64,000 nucleotides of DNA from Cervus elaphus (lineage: Eukaryota > Chordata > Mammalia > Artiodactyla > Cervidae), in the NCBI RefSeq assembly GCF_910594005.1, contig NC_057831.1:42056001-42120000 (forward strand), given 5' to 3'. The translations under genes and the position numbers were made by a program. The notes beneath the pieces were generated by a model. It was not told the origin of the DNA, made no database searches, and saw only the letters and a list, made by a program, of their open reading frames with translations. Of this stretch, positions 47,056 through 59,027 are shown one piece after another (positions within the stretch are counted from its first letter, which is position 1; each line of letters opens with the position of its first letter).

Positions 47056-47142
47056 CCAACTAATAAAAATAAATGAAAAAAAATTAAAATATTAGCTGAC
47101 CAATAAAAATAAATAAATTAAATAAAATAAAAAGGAGGGAAA
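47056..47142 (+). mobile_element. Very short L1 3' tail(s) plus A-rich sequence
   Basis: CCAACTAATAAAAATAAATG followed by A residues at 47056-47083 matches the extreme 3' end of the L1 copy at 21852-21882. A second AATAAAAATAAAT-type A-rich block follows (47102-47142). I found no clean target duplication. Confidence 0.45.
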
Positions 47143-47224
47143 ACTGGTCTTTTCAGTTACCGATAGATTCTAGCACTTAAAACAGAACCTGACATGTAGT
47201 AAATGCTCAATAAACAGTGAACCT

Positions 47225-47440
47225 GACTTTGCTCCAGGAACTTTTAAAGGCAATTTACATGAATTAACTTATTGAATCCTTTCAACCACCTGAGTAGATA
47301 CTAGTCTTATTCTCATTTTCTGGGCAGGGAAACTGAAGCACTGGCAGTTTCAGCAATGCCTCCAACATAAGATAGCTAGAAAGTCAAGAAAGCCAGGATT
47401 CCCATGCTGGCAGCTGTGCTTTCCCCCCAGTCCGTGTATT
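47225..47440 (-). repeat. MIR SINE remnant
   Basis: The reversed MIR order is seen: 'tttacatgaattaacttattgaatcctttcaaccacc', 'gcagggaaactgaagcactgg', 'gctagaaagtcaagaaagccaggattcc'. A forward MIR-like 3' end (47165-47222, 'gacatgtagtaaatgctcaataaac') abuts it. Confidence 0.75.
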
Positions 47441-47744
47441 CAGGCTGAATAAATCAGAGAAAGGATTTGTTGAAAAACATGGGTCTGTAGAGCAATTCTA
47501 TCAAGAATCTGGACACAGAAATAACCTATGGTGTTTCAACCCTCTCTACAAAATGGAAGAAGCAGGTAGAGATCACCAAGGTTTATGAACATCATGAAAA
47601 TCACCCGGTGCTCTAACAAGGCTTCTAGCCCTGAGAACAAGCTCAACCTTTAATCGCCTACTGTCTTGAATTATCTCTAATAGATGACCCTTCACATACT
47701 GCGGCAGAGGAGAAATGATACCGAACCCAGGAACCAGGAATTGA

Positions 47745-47895
47745 TAGTGACTGCCATTTATTAAGCATGCACTGCAAGCCAGCCCTAAGCTAGACACTGT
47801 CCCTATGCTATATTATTTAATTTTCCCAACAACTCTATGGGATATATACATTTTGCCCCATACGAAGCAGAATGAGCTTAAGAAATTTGATGTGG
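47745..47895 (-). repeat. MIR SINE remnant
   Basis: The plus strand reads 'gccatttattaagcatgcactgcaagccagcc' and 'ttatttaattttcccaacaactctatggga', a reversed MIR core. Confidence 0.7.
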
Positions 47896-49489
47896 GAGAA
47901 AAGAGATTTGGGTAGTCTACTGTATTTCACAAGCCCCTGGTTTCTCAATGAGGTTTTTGAGTTCAAATCTCACCTCTGCATCTACTAACAAGGTAATATT
48001 AATAATAATAATTTATTATCCAGACTCTCTCAAGATTGTTAAAGAAAAATATATGCAGAGTGACCAGATTAGTCACTTAAGATACAGAGGAAAAGAAGGG
48101 AAGACTGCCCCCTTGTTAATTCAAACCAGAATTTGACTGAAGAGTTGGATCAGATTCAGTATCTGGAATGCAGAATGGGCAAAGAAATTTATGGTCAAAA
48201 GTCCCTGCATACATTCTCCCTGCCCCCATCCCAGTGGCTAGCCAGAACTGCTGTGATAATGACCTTCAGAGGAGTTTGTCGACTTCCCTCCTGGGAATGC
48301 ATTCAAAAAACCTGGGTGAGCAATGTTTGTTTAACAGCCTGACTCTCCAGAATTCACATAGAAATCAATGACAGACAAGCACGCCTTAGCACATCTTAAT
48401 GGGATGAAATTTCACTAAAAAGTCTAAATGAGCAAAGAGACAATTCAATTTCCAGAGTAGAGCCGAGGCTGAGAAGGAACACAAGCAAGAAAAACTCCCT
48501 CCCGAGGTGCTCTAAGAACCAGGCTGACTCGATTGGAGATCTATTGTTTCCAAACCATTACAAAGGTAGAGGAGAGCAAAAATCATTAGCGAGACCTCTT
48601 CATGACCCCAACGGATGCTGAGTCTCTGCCAGAGGCTGACTGCAATTCTAGAGAAGGAGAGGGAGAGAGAGAAGGTCATGCTTATGCAAACTCCTTTCCC
48701 TGAGAGCCTTGCTGATAGAGAGTGGGAAGGAGGGGCAAGGCAAACAGGATGGAGAAACAGAGAAATGAAGACACAGGAATAGGGGGGTGGAAACTTCTGG
48801 GGTCTCTGTGACCAGGATGCATCAGTAAGAATATAATAACTCAAGGGTCTCCAGAGTGTGAAGGGGAGGGTAACCCAGGGAGTAAGAAATAGTAAGATGA
48901 GGCATTTTAACGATTTTAAGTTCTGGGAACTCATTACTGTTGTCAGCGCATAATTCTAGAAGTCAAAGAGTGCAGCTATCTTTTTAAGCAGGCTGCTTCT
49001 GTCCTGTCTTCTCTCACTTCCCAGGTTTCAGAGTAATCATTTTCAACTTCTCTCGCTGGTTCTTCTGATATTTACCATCTAATTTCTGCATAAGCTATCG
49101 GTTTGGCAATTTTGTGATTTTGCAGTTACAGACATTATCTTCATTTCCTCCTTCTAAGTAAGGCAACACTGATCATCGCTGCCTCCCCAAACTGTCAGAA
49201 CTGCCAACCACTTCCCAACAAGGTCAAACATATCCACACTTTTATCTACTTTTTTCCCTGGGGACATCGCTGCAATGTGGGCTGGGTCCCCCCGTTGACA
49301 TGCTGTATGGCAGGGGTAATGAGCCTTCTCTTCTTTTTCCCTTCTCTCTGTTCTTGGGAACCCTCTGTTTTCTGGATCTCACGTTTAATCATTTATTCTT
49401 TTATTTGCCCCTATTCACGGAGTGAGGCTGTGGCAATGAATTCACAGACTGCGTGTCTGAAAACATTGTTACTCCACCCTCGCACTTGA
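47896..49489. other. Unassigned non-coding DNA
   Basis: No gene or confident repeat is seen. A minus-strand open frame at 48512-48934 has no recognisable domain, and the sequence around it is purine-rich and low in complexity. Confidence 0.45.
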
Positions 49490-49850
49490 TTGATTGTCTG
49501 GCTGAGAATATAATTCCAGTTAGAAGTCATTTTGCTCAGGACAGGAGGCATTTCTCTATTGTCATGCTATTGAGAATTTTGATGTCATTATCACTCCTGA
49601 TCATGTGTGACCTGCTTTTTTTCCCCGTCTATCTGGAAGTTTTAGGATTCTCTTTGCAATGCTGATGTTCTGCGTATCCCTGATGATAGCCCTTGGTGTG
49701 GGCTTTCTCCCTGCATTCTGCTAGGCATACAGTGGGCCCTATTCATCTGGAAACACATAGCCTTCAATGAAGGGAAACGATTCATTCTATCACATACAGG
49801 ATGGAAAATGTTAAAAATTCTAGATTCCAACTAGCATCTTTTAGAATCTA
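49490..49850 (+). repeat. Possible ancient LINE remnant
   Basis: The order 'gtctggctgagaatataattccag', 'ctctattgtcatgctattgagaattttgatgtcatt', 'gatcatgtgtgacctgctttttttccc', 'ggaagttttaggattctctttg', 'cttggtgtgggctttctcc' resembles a common degraded mammalian LINE segment. Class and orientation are not certain. Confidence 0.35.
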
Positions 49851-51689
49851 GTCTCAGGAGTGAATTCCACCTCTGGGCCATGTTCCATTTGCTAGAGGCT
49901 GGGCAGTAAATTAGAGAAGAAGGCATTAAACAGGAACATGAGCACCAAGAGGACACCTTTGGGGCCATCTTGGAGGCTTCCTACCACACCTTGCTTAAAA
50001 ACAGACCAGAGGCATAATCTCATCACTTCATCTGCTTCTTACGAAAGCAAAACTGTATTACCTGGAAACAATACAAGGAGGCTTCACTTTTGAGGGTGAG
50101 GATTCTCCTGAGATATCCTACAGGCAAGAAAAATTTTGTTGGACAAATACTTGATTTTCTTTTTCAGTCCGTTTTGGGCCAGGGAATGAAGAGTCAAAAA
50201 GATGCATGAGTAAATACTGTGAAAATCCATAAAGTGTGTATTTAATGGAAGACTTTATTTCCCCAGATTGGCAACTACAATCATTCTATGAGATGACCTT
50301 ATTCAACTAAGAGCATTAACAAGAAAAATCACTAAAGGAAAATTAAGGTGAAGATTAGGGTAATTAATCATTCCATTAATTTGAACAACATATTCATTTG
50401 TCTTAATAATTAAGGTATGTAAGGATAAAAGATTACTTCTCCAAATCCTACCAATCAATGAATCAAAATTTCCCTACACATTACCAAAAGAGGCATTCAT
50501 TATGGAAGTGATTAGTCAAACACAATAACCTTATTTCTTAAAAAAAAAAAAAAAAAAAGCAAGCCTAAAAACCCGGAGAATAGAAGCTGAAGTTTGAGGC
50601 TGTTGCTATAATTTTCATTGCCAATGGAAAAATCAGATGAATTATTTTGCATTGAACACAAACTAGTTGGCTAATTGAGTTTTTCTCACTTCTCGAATTG
50701 ACTGTTACAGCTTACAAGACAACTAGCTTTCTTCTCACCATTTGCTGTATGATAGACAAATTAAGAGTTCCCAAACGGAGTAAGAATGTATTTTGAGATT
50801 TTCATTCAAATGTATAATTGAACAGTTGTTCTTACCTCTAATCATGTGTGTTTCTGTTGCATATACTGGTATTATAAATGCACAGTACTTTATATTAGTC
50901 TTCTCACAAAAAGGTAAGTCGGAATCGATTCTTAAGTACAATATATAAGTTATTTTGAGCTCAGTCAAAGGTGAGCAAATGTGACATTTTATTTGAGTTA
51001 GAAATTGGTTGGGCATCATCGGACACCTTCCCTCTCAGTGTCAATAGTCCAATTCCAAATTTCAAATTCCACACAATCTGCAGAAATTGGCGAGGCCTGG
51101 AGGCAGTTATATGGTACATGCTACTAAACTCAATTTTCCCTATTTTCTGATGGCGTATCTGATCATTCCGTGGTGTATTTTTACACCAGTGCTAAAATAT
51201 TATTCCAAAATACATGTGAGTTAAACATACATGTGAAGTTACTTAAAAGAATTAAATTTGCATGTTTAGAAGGACAGGTATTTTCAAGCTCCCGTTATGT
51301 GACTGTCACTGCACTAGGTATAAGGAGAGAGAGGAGTGATAGACATTATAACCCAAAAATTCACTGGTGTAACACAGCACATAAAAGAAGTTCACAACAA
51401 GATAAGCTATTCAACATCTATTTCCCATATAATATTCTTTTGCACTATAAAACCTTGACATTACAATTCATGTTCTCTTTGGTATTTCACTAGTACCTAA
51501 CACTGTAACTGGAACATCATAAATGCTTAGAAGATTGCTAATGGATGATGAACAAATCAATAAGTAAATTAATAAATAAATCTGCAAATGAACCAAATGC
51601 ATGCTGCAGAGTGCTCTGAGAATTAGTTGGAGGAAAACATCCTTAGTCTGGAGGGGTAAGGTAAGTATGTATGACAGGCAACTCTCTTC
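49851..51689. other. Unassigned non-coding DNA; poly(A) run at 50540-50558
   Basis: No gene is visible. The 19-base A run has no flanking duplication that would prove a retro-insertion. An MIR/L2-like scrap may lie at 51490-51570. Confidence 0.45.
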
Positions 51690-51888
51690 CCTTCTTCTAC
51701 TAAGGGAAGACATAGGGAAAAGATGGCCATCTATAAACCAGGAGGTGGGTCTTCACCAGACACCAAATCTGCTGGCTCCTTGATCTTCAACTTTTCAGCC
51801 TCCAGAACCATGAAAAATAAATAACTGTTGTTTGTAAACCACCAGTCTATGCTATCTTTGTTACAGCAGGCTGAACAGACTAAGACAT
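51690..51888 (+). mobile_element. MaLR LTR 3' part (MST/MLT1B-like)
   Basis: The collinear blocks 'aagatggccatctataaaccaggaggtgggtcttcaccagacacc', 'ctgctggctccttgatcttcaac', 'cagcctccagaaccatgaaaaataaataactgttgtttgtaaaccacc' and 'caggctgaacagactaagaca' are diagnostic of a MaLR LTR 3' half. It is non-coding. Confidence 0.85.
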
Positions 51889-52054
51889 GGATTTACTTAC
51901 ATCTTGGAAAATTAGGACTACTCTGCTTAGCTAGAAAGAAGGCAGAGATGATATTATTGTCTTCCTAAGAAAATACCCTTCATTGTCTCTTCCAAATAGT
52001 CACACTTCTTCCACTTTTTTATGACCTTAACGTTGCCTTTGTAGACAATAATTG

Positions 52055-52265
52055 TTTACTTGAGCTGGGTTGAAATTCTGCTTCCTCATTTCTAGCTCTG
52101 TGAGTATAATCAGCTGATTTAATTTCTGTCTCAATTTGTTGCCTATATTTTAGGAGTTGTAATGGATCTTGATGAATTGTGAGGATTAAATGGCATATGA
52201 TATGTAAGGGCTTAGAGCAGTGTTTAGCACACAGGAACTTCTAAATAGGTGTTAGCTATTTTGGC
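52055..52265 (+). repeat. MIR SINE remnant
   Basis: The blocks 'tgggttgaaattctgcttcctcatttctagctctgtgag', 'gtgaggattaaatggcatatgatatgtaagggcttagagcagtgtttagcacaca' follow MIR order to the 3' end. Confidence 0.8.
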
Positions 52266-52854
52266 AGAGGCTGCCAGCTCTTCATTAAAGTCCACTCACC
52301 CCTTCCCATACCACAGCATGAACTATCCTACGTACAATAGGATACTTGAGTTATGACTGGAAAGAAGCTATGCAATCCAAGACATTCTCAAGCCTTTTTG
52401 CACATTGCTGTGACCAAGTGACTAGTTCATAACTTATCACTGAAAAGAATTAGTGAAAATACACTTTCCCATTACAATTAAAGAAACTTCTAAGTTTTCA
52501 CTGGGATTAACGTCAACTGGAAATAGCAAATGAAAGAAAACTTAGGTATCTTTTGGCTTTGCTCTCTTCCAGAGAGATGGCACCAAAGCCATTGTGTTCA
52601 TGTGTGTGCTAGGGCAAGTTTTGAAGTCAACACAATTAGAGAAATATATTCAGTGATCATCATGTCAAGATAGCAGAATCTGTAGATCTTTTCATGTGAA
52701 GGAGATTGTTTTGAAAAGACTAATTATATCAAAATTTGGATTTTTCTTAACTGGAACAATTTTGAAACAACCTTCAAGAACACTTACTGTATTGTCAAGT
52801 CAAAAAAAGAAAAAAGAAAAAGGCCTCCCGTAATTGGTAAGATCTTTGAGAATT
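52266..52854. other. Unassigned non-coding DNA
   Basis: I see no gene or assignable repeat here. Confidence 0.5.
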
Positions 52855-53222
52855 TGTATGTATTAGTTGCAGGGGCTGCCATAATAATATAATACAGATT
52901 GGGTGGCTCAAACAATAGAATTTATTTCTGGAGTCATCAAGGGTGATTTCCATTCTGAAGCCTCTTTCCATGTCTTGTAGATGGTCACCTTCTTCCTGTG
53001 TTTTCACATGGTCTCTCTGTACACGTTTGTATTCTCATGGCCCCTTCTTATATGGACATCAGTCATATTGGATTAGGACTCATCATTATGACCTCGTTTT
53101 AACTTAATTATATCTTTAAAGACCCTAACTCCAAATACAGCCCATTCTGAGCTACTAGGGGTGAGGACTTCAAAATAAAAATTAGGCAGGGGGTGGGGCA
53201 CACAATTCAGTCCATAATATCC
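52855..53222 (-). mobile_element. MaLR-type (MLT1-like) LTR, antisense
   Basis: Read on the minus strand, the order is: an ATTATGGACTGAATTGTGTG start, the 'gtatttggagttagggtctttaaagatataattaag' block, the 'cctaatccaatatgactgatgtccatataagaag' block, the 'gagaccatgtgaaaacacagg' block, and a 'ctattgtttgagccacccaatctg' end. It is a solitary LTR with no internal region. Confidence 0.85.
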
Positions 53223-54895
53223 CACAACCTAGAAAAGGCCAAATTCAAAAAACTGAAGTACTACACTTATCAGGAATAGCATCTTCCTCAAAACTGTTGA
53301 GTATCTTTTCAAGTATGTTTCAGAGAGTAATGCACCTTATTCTCTTAGTGGGTGGAATATCACTATCACTCCCTGGTGCCAGTACCTAAACTTATTTCCT
53401 AGATAAAATATCTATGAAAAATGCCCTTTTTGAAGCTACAGATACAAATGATACCCTCAAAAAGAAGAGTTTATTTGCCAGTTGTAACCACGGCACACAT
53501 TCTTGGCGCTCTCTGCGGATGTTTCACCTGTCACACATGACAACTTGCTCTGCTCTAAGAAAGAAAGAAGCTGTACGTATCATGAGGTTTCTTTGCTTTG
53601 TCTTGAAATCAGATAGCCAACAGCCCTGGGAGTGTCATCTGCTGCCCTGAAAATGGGCTCTCTCATCTAAACTAGGTTCTGTCTGGGAGTAGGCTGATTA
53701 CAAAGATGTCCTCGGCACAGATGTCCCCTGGCTGACAAGAGCATGAGTCTTGAAGAGCTTGATTGAAATTTGGGCAGAAATTGCATGTTTTTATGAGAAA
53801 AGTAAATCATATTCCCAGAATAGTCAGAAGGGGTGGAGTTCATTTATGTCTTGGCTCAGCTGGCAGCTATCTGGGCACTTAAGAATGAGGTAAATCATCT
53901 CACTGGAAGCTCAGCGGTCACCTTTATAAATGCTGCTCTGGACATCTGTAGATTCCACCGGCCAACTTGCCACATTGGGAGAAGAGATTGGAATCTGCAA
54001 TATGTGAAAAACTTTCTAGTGCTGCAGGAAGTGTTTCAGCAGGCTGAAGTTGGAAATGATAGTATCTAGTCAATTTTTCAGAAGTCTGCAGACACTCTGA
54101 AATACTATAAAGGTCTGATGAAAATTACTTTTACTGAGATGGAAAAGGGATTCACAATTCTTTTCCTGAAAACATACATAGGGCCAATGATGAAACTTCT
54201 GGAAAGATACCCTCATTGTTTTGAGGACAGGGGAAATGAAATCATGAATTCAACTCCAAAAGAAAGATTTTTGGAAATCTTTCACGATTTCTAAGCGTTT
54301 CATGAGACCATCTACCCTTAGATAACAAAGAAAATATGAAAATGAATATTCAGTTTGCCTTGTATGCCTCTGTAAATTGGAGGTTTTAGCTCTTATTCTT
54401 ATGAAAAGTCAAAATCAAATAAATATCAAAGATGCCTGCATATTGCTATTTTAAAAAACTCATCTTTATAATCTTACCATCTAATAGAAACAAATTAAAC
54501 AAAACTGGTATTATTGCAATTTAGATCTTTTTTAATTTTTTCAGGAAATAGGTGTATATTTTTAAGAAAAAAGAAGAGTGAAAAATTATAATTCTTTAAA
54601 AAAATTATGTCTATTCTTCATTATGAAATAAATTCCCAATCAATGGCTTTCATTGCAGTAATATTAGTTGTGTTTTAGCAGCAGAAAACAGCCCTCATCA
54701 AATGGGTGGCATGTGCCCACCAAGACCCCAGAGCTACTATGGAGCAGGGAGTACAAGGTGCCTCCTATATCACCCTTTTGGAATTAAAGGATTTATTGCA
54801 AATATCGTATCCCAGTATCATCATTATATATTGAGTATGTCAGAGAAGAATAACTTGCTCTTAGTTCCAAGAGTTTCAAATGAAAAGAAACTGAC
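53223..54895. other. Unassigned non-coding DNA with one conspicuous reading frame
   Basis: No gene is identified. A plus frame from about 53824 to 54294 is open for some 155 codons except for one TAG at about 54067 (see findings). Its product resembles nothing I recognise. Confidence 0.4.
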
Positions 54896-54907
54896 CAAGG
54901 AAACAAA

Positions 54908-55172
54908 CTTTGGAAGGACTGATGCTGAAGCTGAAACTCCAATACTTGGCCACCTGATGCAAAGAGCCGACTCATTGGCAAAGACTCTGATGTTGGGAAA
55001 GATTGAGGGCCAGAGGAAAGGGGGTGACAGAGGATGAGATGGTCAGATGGCATCACTGACTCGATGGACATGAGTCTGAGCAAATTCCAGGATACAGTGA
55101 AGGACAGGGAAGCCTAGGGTGCTGCAGTCCATGGGGTCACAACGAGTTGGACATGACTGAGCAACTGAACAA
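54908..55172 (+). mobile_element. BovB 3'-end fragment
   Basis: About 265 bp of the BovB 3' end (GGAAGGACTGATGCTGAAGC to GTTGGACATGACTGAGCAAC). CAAGGAAACAAA (54896-54907) and CAAGGAAATAAA (55173-55184) are a 12-bp target duplication with one mismatch. Confidence 0.93.
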
Positions 55173-55184
55173 CAAGGAAATAAA

Positions 55185-55599
55185 TCCACAGAGTCTTAGC
55201 CACATCTGAAACGTAGATTTTTTAAATCCTTGACCTGGAACCTTAAGCCTTATGCCCTAGAGAGAGGTATGGAAAGAAGTGAGCATATTTTGCCAGAGGA
55301 AGTATAAAAATCATTTATGAACAATGAACAGAATAGAGTGGTTTTTAAAACATGACCTCTTCCCCGACATCAACCCAAGTTTAAGTCCTCAATTGGCCTA
55401 GCTTTTGGTTACTGTCAACAATTTGGAGAGGAAAAAGGCAAAGTGTTTCTATTTGTAATTTCACTGTCTCAGTTACCTACCGTCATCAAACTGCCCTATA
55501 GTAATAATAATAAACAATCATGAAAACTTAGTGGCATACAGCTCCAAGTCTTTATTGCACATATATCCAGGGTTAGCTCAGGGTCACCTGAAAATAATT
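55185..55599. other. Unassigned non-coding DNA
   Basis: I see no gene or assignable repeat here. Confidence 0.5.
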
Positions 55600-56160
55600 A
55601 ATTTAAATTAATTTTTTAAATCAATTTTTTATTGGAGCATAGTTGATTTACAATATTGTGTTAGTTTCTGCAGTACAGCAAAGTGAATTAGCCATATATA
55701 TATTGATACATATATCCACTCTCCTCCAGACTCTACTCCTGTATAGGTCATGGGACCAAGTCGAGTCCCATGTGCTCTACAGTAGGTTCTTACTTATCTT
55801 TTATATATAGTAGTGTATATATTGGAGAAGGCAATGGCATCCCACTCCAGTGCTCTTGCCTGGAAAACCCCATGGACGGAGGAGCCTGGTAGGCTGCAGT
55901 CCACGGGGTCGCTATGAGTCAGACATGACTAAGCAACTTCACTTTCACTTTTCACTTTCACGCATTAGAGAAGGAAATGGCAACCCACTCCAGTGTTCTT
56001 GCCTGGAGAATCCCAGGGACGGGGGAGCCTGGTGGGCTGCCGTCTATGGGGTTGCACAGAGTTGGACACGACTGAAGCGACTTAGCAGCAGCAGCAGCAG
56101 TGTATATATGTCAAGGGAGACATTTAATTTTAGTTGCAGTTGTTCATGTGTCTAGCATCA
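55600..56160 (-). mobile_element. Artiodactyl L1 3' end, antisense, split by BovA2
   Basis: The plus strand reads TTTTTTATTGGAGCATAGTTG and 'ttacaatattgtgttagtttctgcagtacagcaaagtgaatt', then 'gtgctctacagtaggttcttac'. The L1 resumes after the SINE with GTGTATATATGTCAAGG. The right end is uncertain. Confidence 0.8.
55823..56098 (+). mobile_element. BovA2 SINE with (AGC)n tail
   Basis: Two BovA monomers lie in tandem (each starting GAGAAGGNAATGGCA and running to the GACATGACTAAGC/GGACACGACTGAAGC end), without a tRNA head. The element ends in an AGC microsatellite. AGTGTATATAT is repeated at 55812-55822 and 56099-56109, an 11-bp target duplication inside L1. Confidence 0.95.
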
Positions 56161-56374
56161 GCTGGTGGCTGGATGAACTAAAATGGCCTCTGCTTTACAT
56201 GTCCCCATTCCACATATCCCTCTTCTTCTATCAGGCTAGATCAACCATGTTCTAGTGGTAAAGTCAGAGACACAAGAGATAGGGCAAGCATACTCAAGGT
56301 CTCTTTAGTTAAATGCCCAAACTGGCATATTTTCACCCCCACCGCATCCTGGAAGACACTCATAGCTAAAGGAT

Positions 56375-56590
56375 ATAATAAAGTGTGTACTCAGTCACAT
56401 ACAACTCTTTGTCACCCATGGACTGTAGCCCACCAGGCTTGCCTATCCACTGAATATTCCAGGCAAGAATACTGGAATACCCATTTCCTACTCCAGGGAA
56501 TCTTCCCAACCCAGGGACTGAACCTGCGTCTCTTGAGTCTCCTGCATTAGCAGGTGGATTCTTTAGCACTGAATGACCTGGGAAGCCCAG
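56375..56590 (-). mobile_element. Bov-tA SINE, antisense
   Basis: The plus strand starts with the reversed BovB tail (GTGTACTCAGTCACATACAAC) and ends with the reversed head (GGATTCTTTAGCACTGAATG, then CTGGGAAGCCC). I found no convincing target duplication. Confidence 0.9.
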
Positions 56591-56778
56591 GGAAATATTA
56601 GGGAAGATATACTCCACTGCTTCTGTAACAGTAACTGCTATGTCACACAGCAAAGGACATGGACAGAGAGAGGGAAAAGATGCTGGAATCGTCAAAGCAG
56701 ATTCCCACCCTCACCAATGCTGCACGCAGTGGAGAGAGGAACTTTCCAAAAGGAACCCAAATTGCCAAAAGGAGATTT

Positions 56779-59005
56779 AAGTTCAGTTCAGTCACTCAGA
56801 CATATACGACTCTTTTGCAACCCCATGAAACGCAGCACGCCAGGACTCCCTGTCCATCACCAACTCCCAGAGTTTACTCAAACTCGTGTCCATTGAGTCA
56901 GTCATGCCATCCAACCATCTCATTCCCTGTCGTCTCCTTCTCCTCCTGCCCTCAGTCTTTCCCAGCATCAGGTTTTTTCAAATGAGTCAGCTCTTTGCAT
57001 CAGATGGCCAAGTATTGGAGTTTCAGCTTCAACATCAGTCCTTGCAATGAATATGCAGGACTGATTTCCATTAGGATGGACTGGTTGGATCTCCTTGCAA
57101 TCCAAGGGAATCTCAAGAGTCTTCTCCAACACCATAGTTCAAAAGCATCAATTCTTCAGTGCTCAACTTTCTTTATAGTCCAACTCTCACATCCATACAT
57201 GACCACTGGAAAAACCATAGCCTTGACTAGATGGACCTTTATTGGCAAAGTAATGTCTCTGCTTTTTAATATGCTGCCTAGGTTGGTCATAACTTCCCTT
57301 CCAAGGAGTAAGCGTCTTTTAATTTCATGGCTGCAATCACCATCTGCAGTGATTTTGGAGCCAAGAAAAATAAAGTCAGCTACTGTTTCCACTGTTTCCC
57401 CATCTATTTGCCATGAAGTGATGGGACTGGATGCCAAGATCTTAGTTTTCTGAATGTTGAGCTTTAAGCCAACCTTTTCACTCTCCTCTTTCACTTTCAA
57501 CAAGAGGCTCTTGAGTTCTTCTTCACTTTCTGCCATAAAAGTGGTGTCATCTGCATATCTGAGGTTACTGATATTTTTTCCTGGAAATCTTGATTCCAGC
57601 TTGTGCTTCATCCAGCCCAGCATTTCTCATGATGTACTCTGCATATAAGTTAAATAAGCAGGGTGACAATATACAGCCTTGATGTACTCCTTTTCCTATT
57701 TGGAACCAGTCTGTTGTTCCATGTCCAGTTCTAACTGTTGTCTCCTGACCTGCATACAGGTTTCTCAAGAGGCGGTTCAGGTGGTCTGGTATTCCCATCT
57801 CTTTCAAAATTTTCCACAGTTTGTGGTGATCCACACAACTATGTCAAAGGCTTTGGCATAGTCAATAAAGCAGAAATAGATGTTTTTCTGGAACTCTCTT
57901 GCTTTTCTGATGATCCAGCGGATATTGGCAACTTGATGTCTGGTTACTCTGCCTTTCCTAAAACCAGCTTGAACGTCTGGAAGTTCACAGTTCATATTTT
58001 GCTGAAGCCTGGCTTGGAGAATTTTGAGCATCACTTTACTAGCATGTGAGATGAGTGTAATTGTGCGGTAGTTTGAGCATTCTTTGGCATTGCCTTTCTT
58101 TGGGATTGGAATGAAAACGGACCTTTTCCAGTCCTGTGGCCACTGATGAGCTTTCCAAATTTGCTGGGATATTGGGTGCAGCACTTTAATAGCATCTTCT
58201 TTTAGGATTTGAAATAGCTCAACTGGAATCCCATCACTTCCACTAGCTTTGTTCATAGTGATGCTTCCTAAGGCCCACCTGACTTCACATTCCAGGATGT
58301 CTGGCTCTAGGTGAGTGATCACACCATTGTGATTACCTGGGTCATGAAGATCTTTTTTGTATAGTTATGTGTATTCTTGCCACCTCTTCTTAATATCTTC
58401 TGCTTCTGTTAGGTCCATACCATTTCTGTCCTTTATTCTGCCCTTCTTTGCCTGAAATGTGCCCTCGGTATGTCTAATTTTCTTGAAGAGATCTCTAGTC
58501 TTTCCCATTCTATTGTTTTCCTCTATTTTTTTGCATTGATTGCGGAGGAAGACTTTCTTGTCTCTCCTTGCTATTCTTTGGAACTCTGCATTCAAATAGG
58601 TATATCTTTCCTTTTCTCCTTTGCTATTTGCTTCTCTTCTTTTCACAGCTATTTGTACGGGCTCCTCACACAGCCATTTTGCTTTTTTGCATTTCTTTTT
58701 CTTGGGGATGGTCTTGATTCCTTTCTCCTGTACAATGTCACGAACCTCCATCCATAGTTCATCAGGCGCTCTGTCTATCAGATCTAGTCCCTTAAATCTA
58801 TTTCTGACTTCCACTGTATAATTATAAGGGATTTGACTTAGGTCATACCTGAATGGTCTAATGGTTTTTCCCACTTTCTTCAATTTAAATCTGAATTAGG
58901 CAATATGGAGTTCATGATCTGAGCCACAGTCAGCTCCTGCTCTTGTTTTTGCTGACTGTATAGAGCCTCTTCATCTTTGCCTGCAAAGAATATGATCAAT
59001 CTGAT
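56779..59005 (-). mobile_element. BovB (RTE) LINE, antisense, 5'-truncated
   Basis: The left edge is the reversed terminus AGTTCAGTTCAGTCACTCAG, and the element runs on the minus strand through the C-terminal region, RT and linker into the last part of the endonuclease. The 5' break is at about 59005, just before a 13-base G run. No target duplication was found, so the 5' junction may have been altered after insertion. Confidence 0.93.
57156..58883 (-). pseudogene. BovB reverse transcriptase remnant, longest open pieces
   Basis: Minus-strand frames lie at 58365-58883 (linker, 172 codons), 57804-58322 (RT N-terminal half, 172 codons), 57565-57834 and 57156-57623. The RT half reads QAGFRKGRVTR and FCFIDYAKAFDIV. 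Right after AFD a short insertion shifts the frame, so the downstream DHHKLWKILKEMG continues in another frame. Motif B (QGCILSPCLFNLYAEY) and motif C (YADD, 57546-57557) are intact. The C-terminal frame reads DCSHEIKRRLLLGRE and VVMYGCESWTIKK. Few lesions separate the pieces, so this is one of the younger BovB copies here, but with most of the endonuclease missing it is dead. Confidence 0.92.
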
Positions 59006-59014
59006 TGTATGTTT

Positions 59015-59027
59015 GGGGGGGGGGGGG
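59015..59027 (+). repeat. G13 homopolymer
   Basis: Thirteen consecutive G next to the broken BovB 5' end, followed by TTTCGTGTGTTTGGG. Long G runs are error-prone in sequencing and assembly. Confidence 0.9.

Noticed and set aside
56086..56100. Coding polyserine/polyglutamine tract from the AGC repeat
   Set aside because: It is the microsatellite tail of a BovA2 SINE, with a target duplication directly after it.
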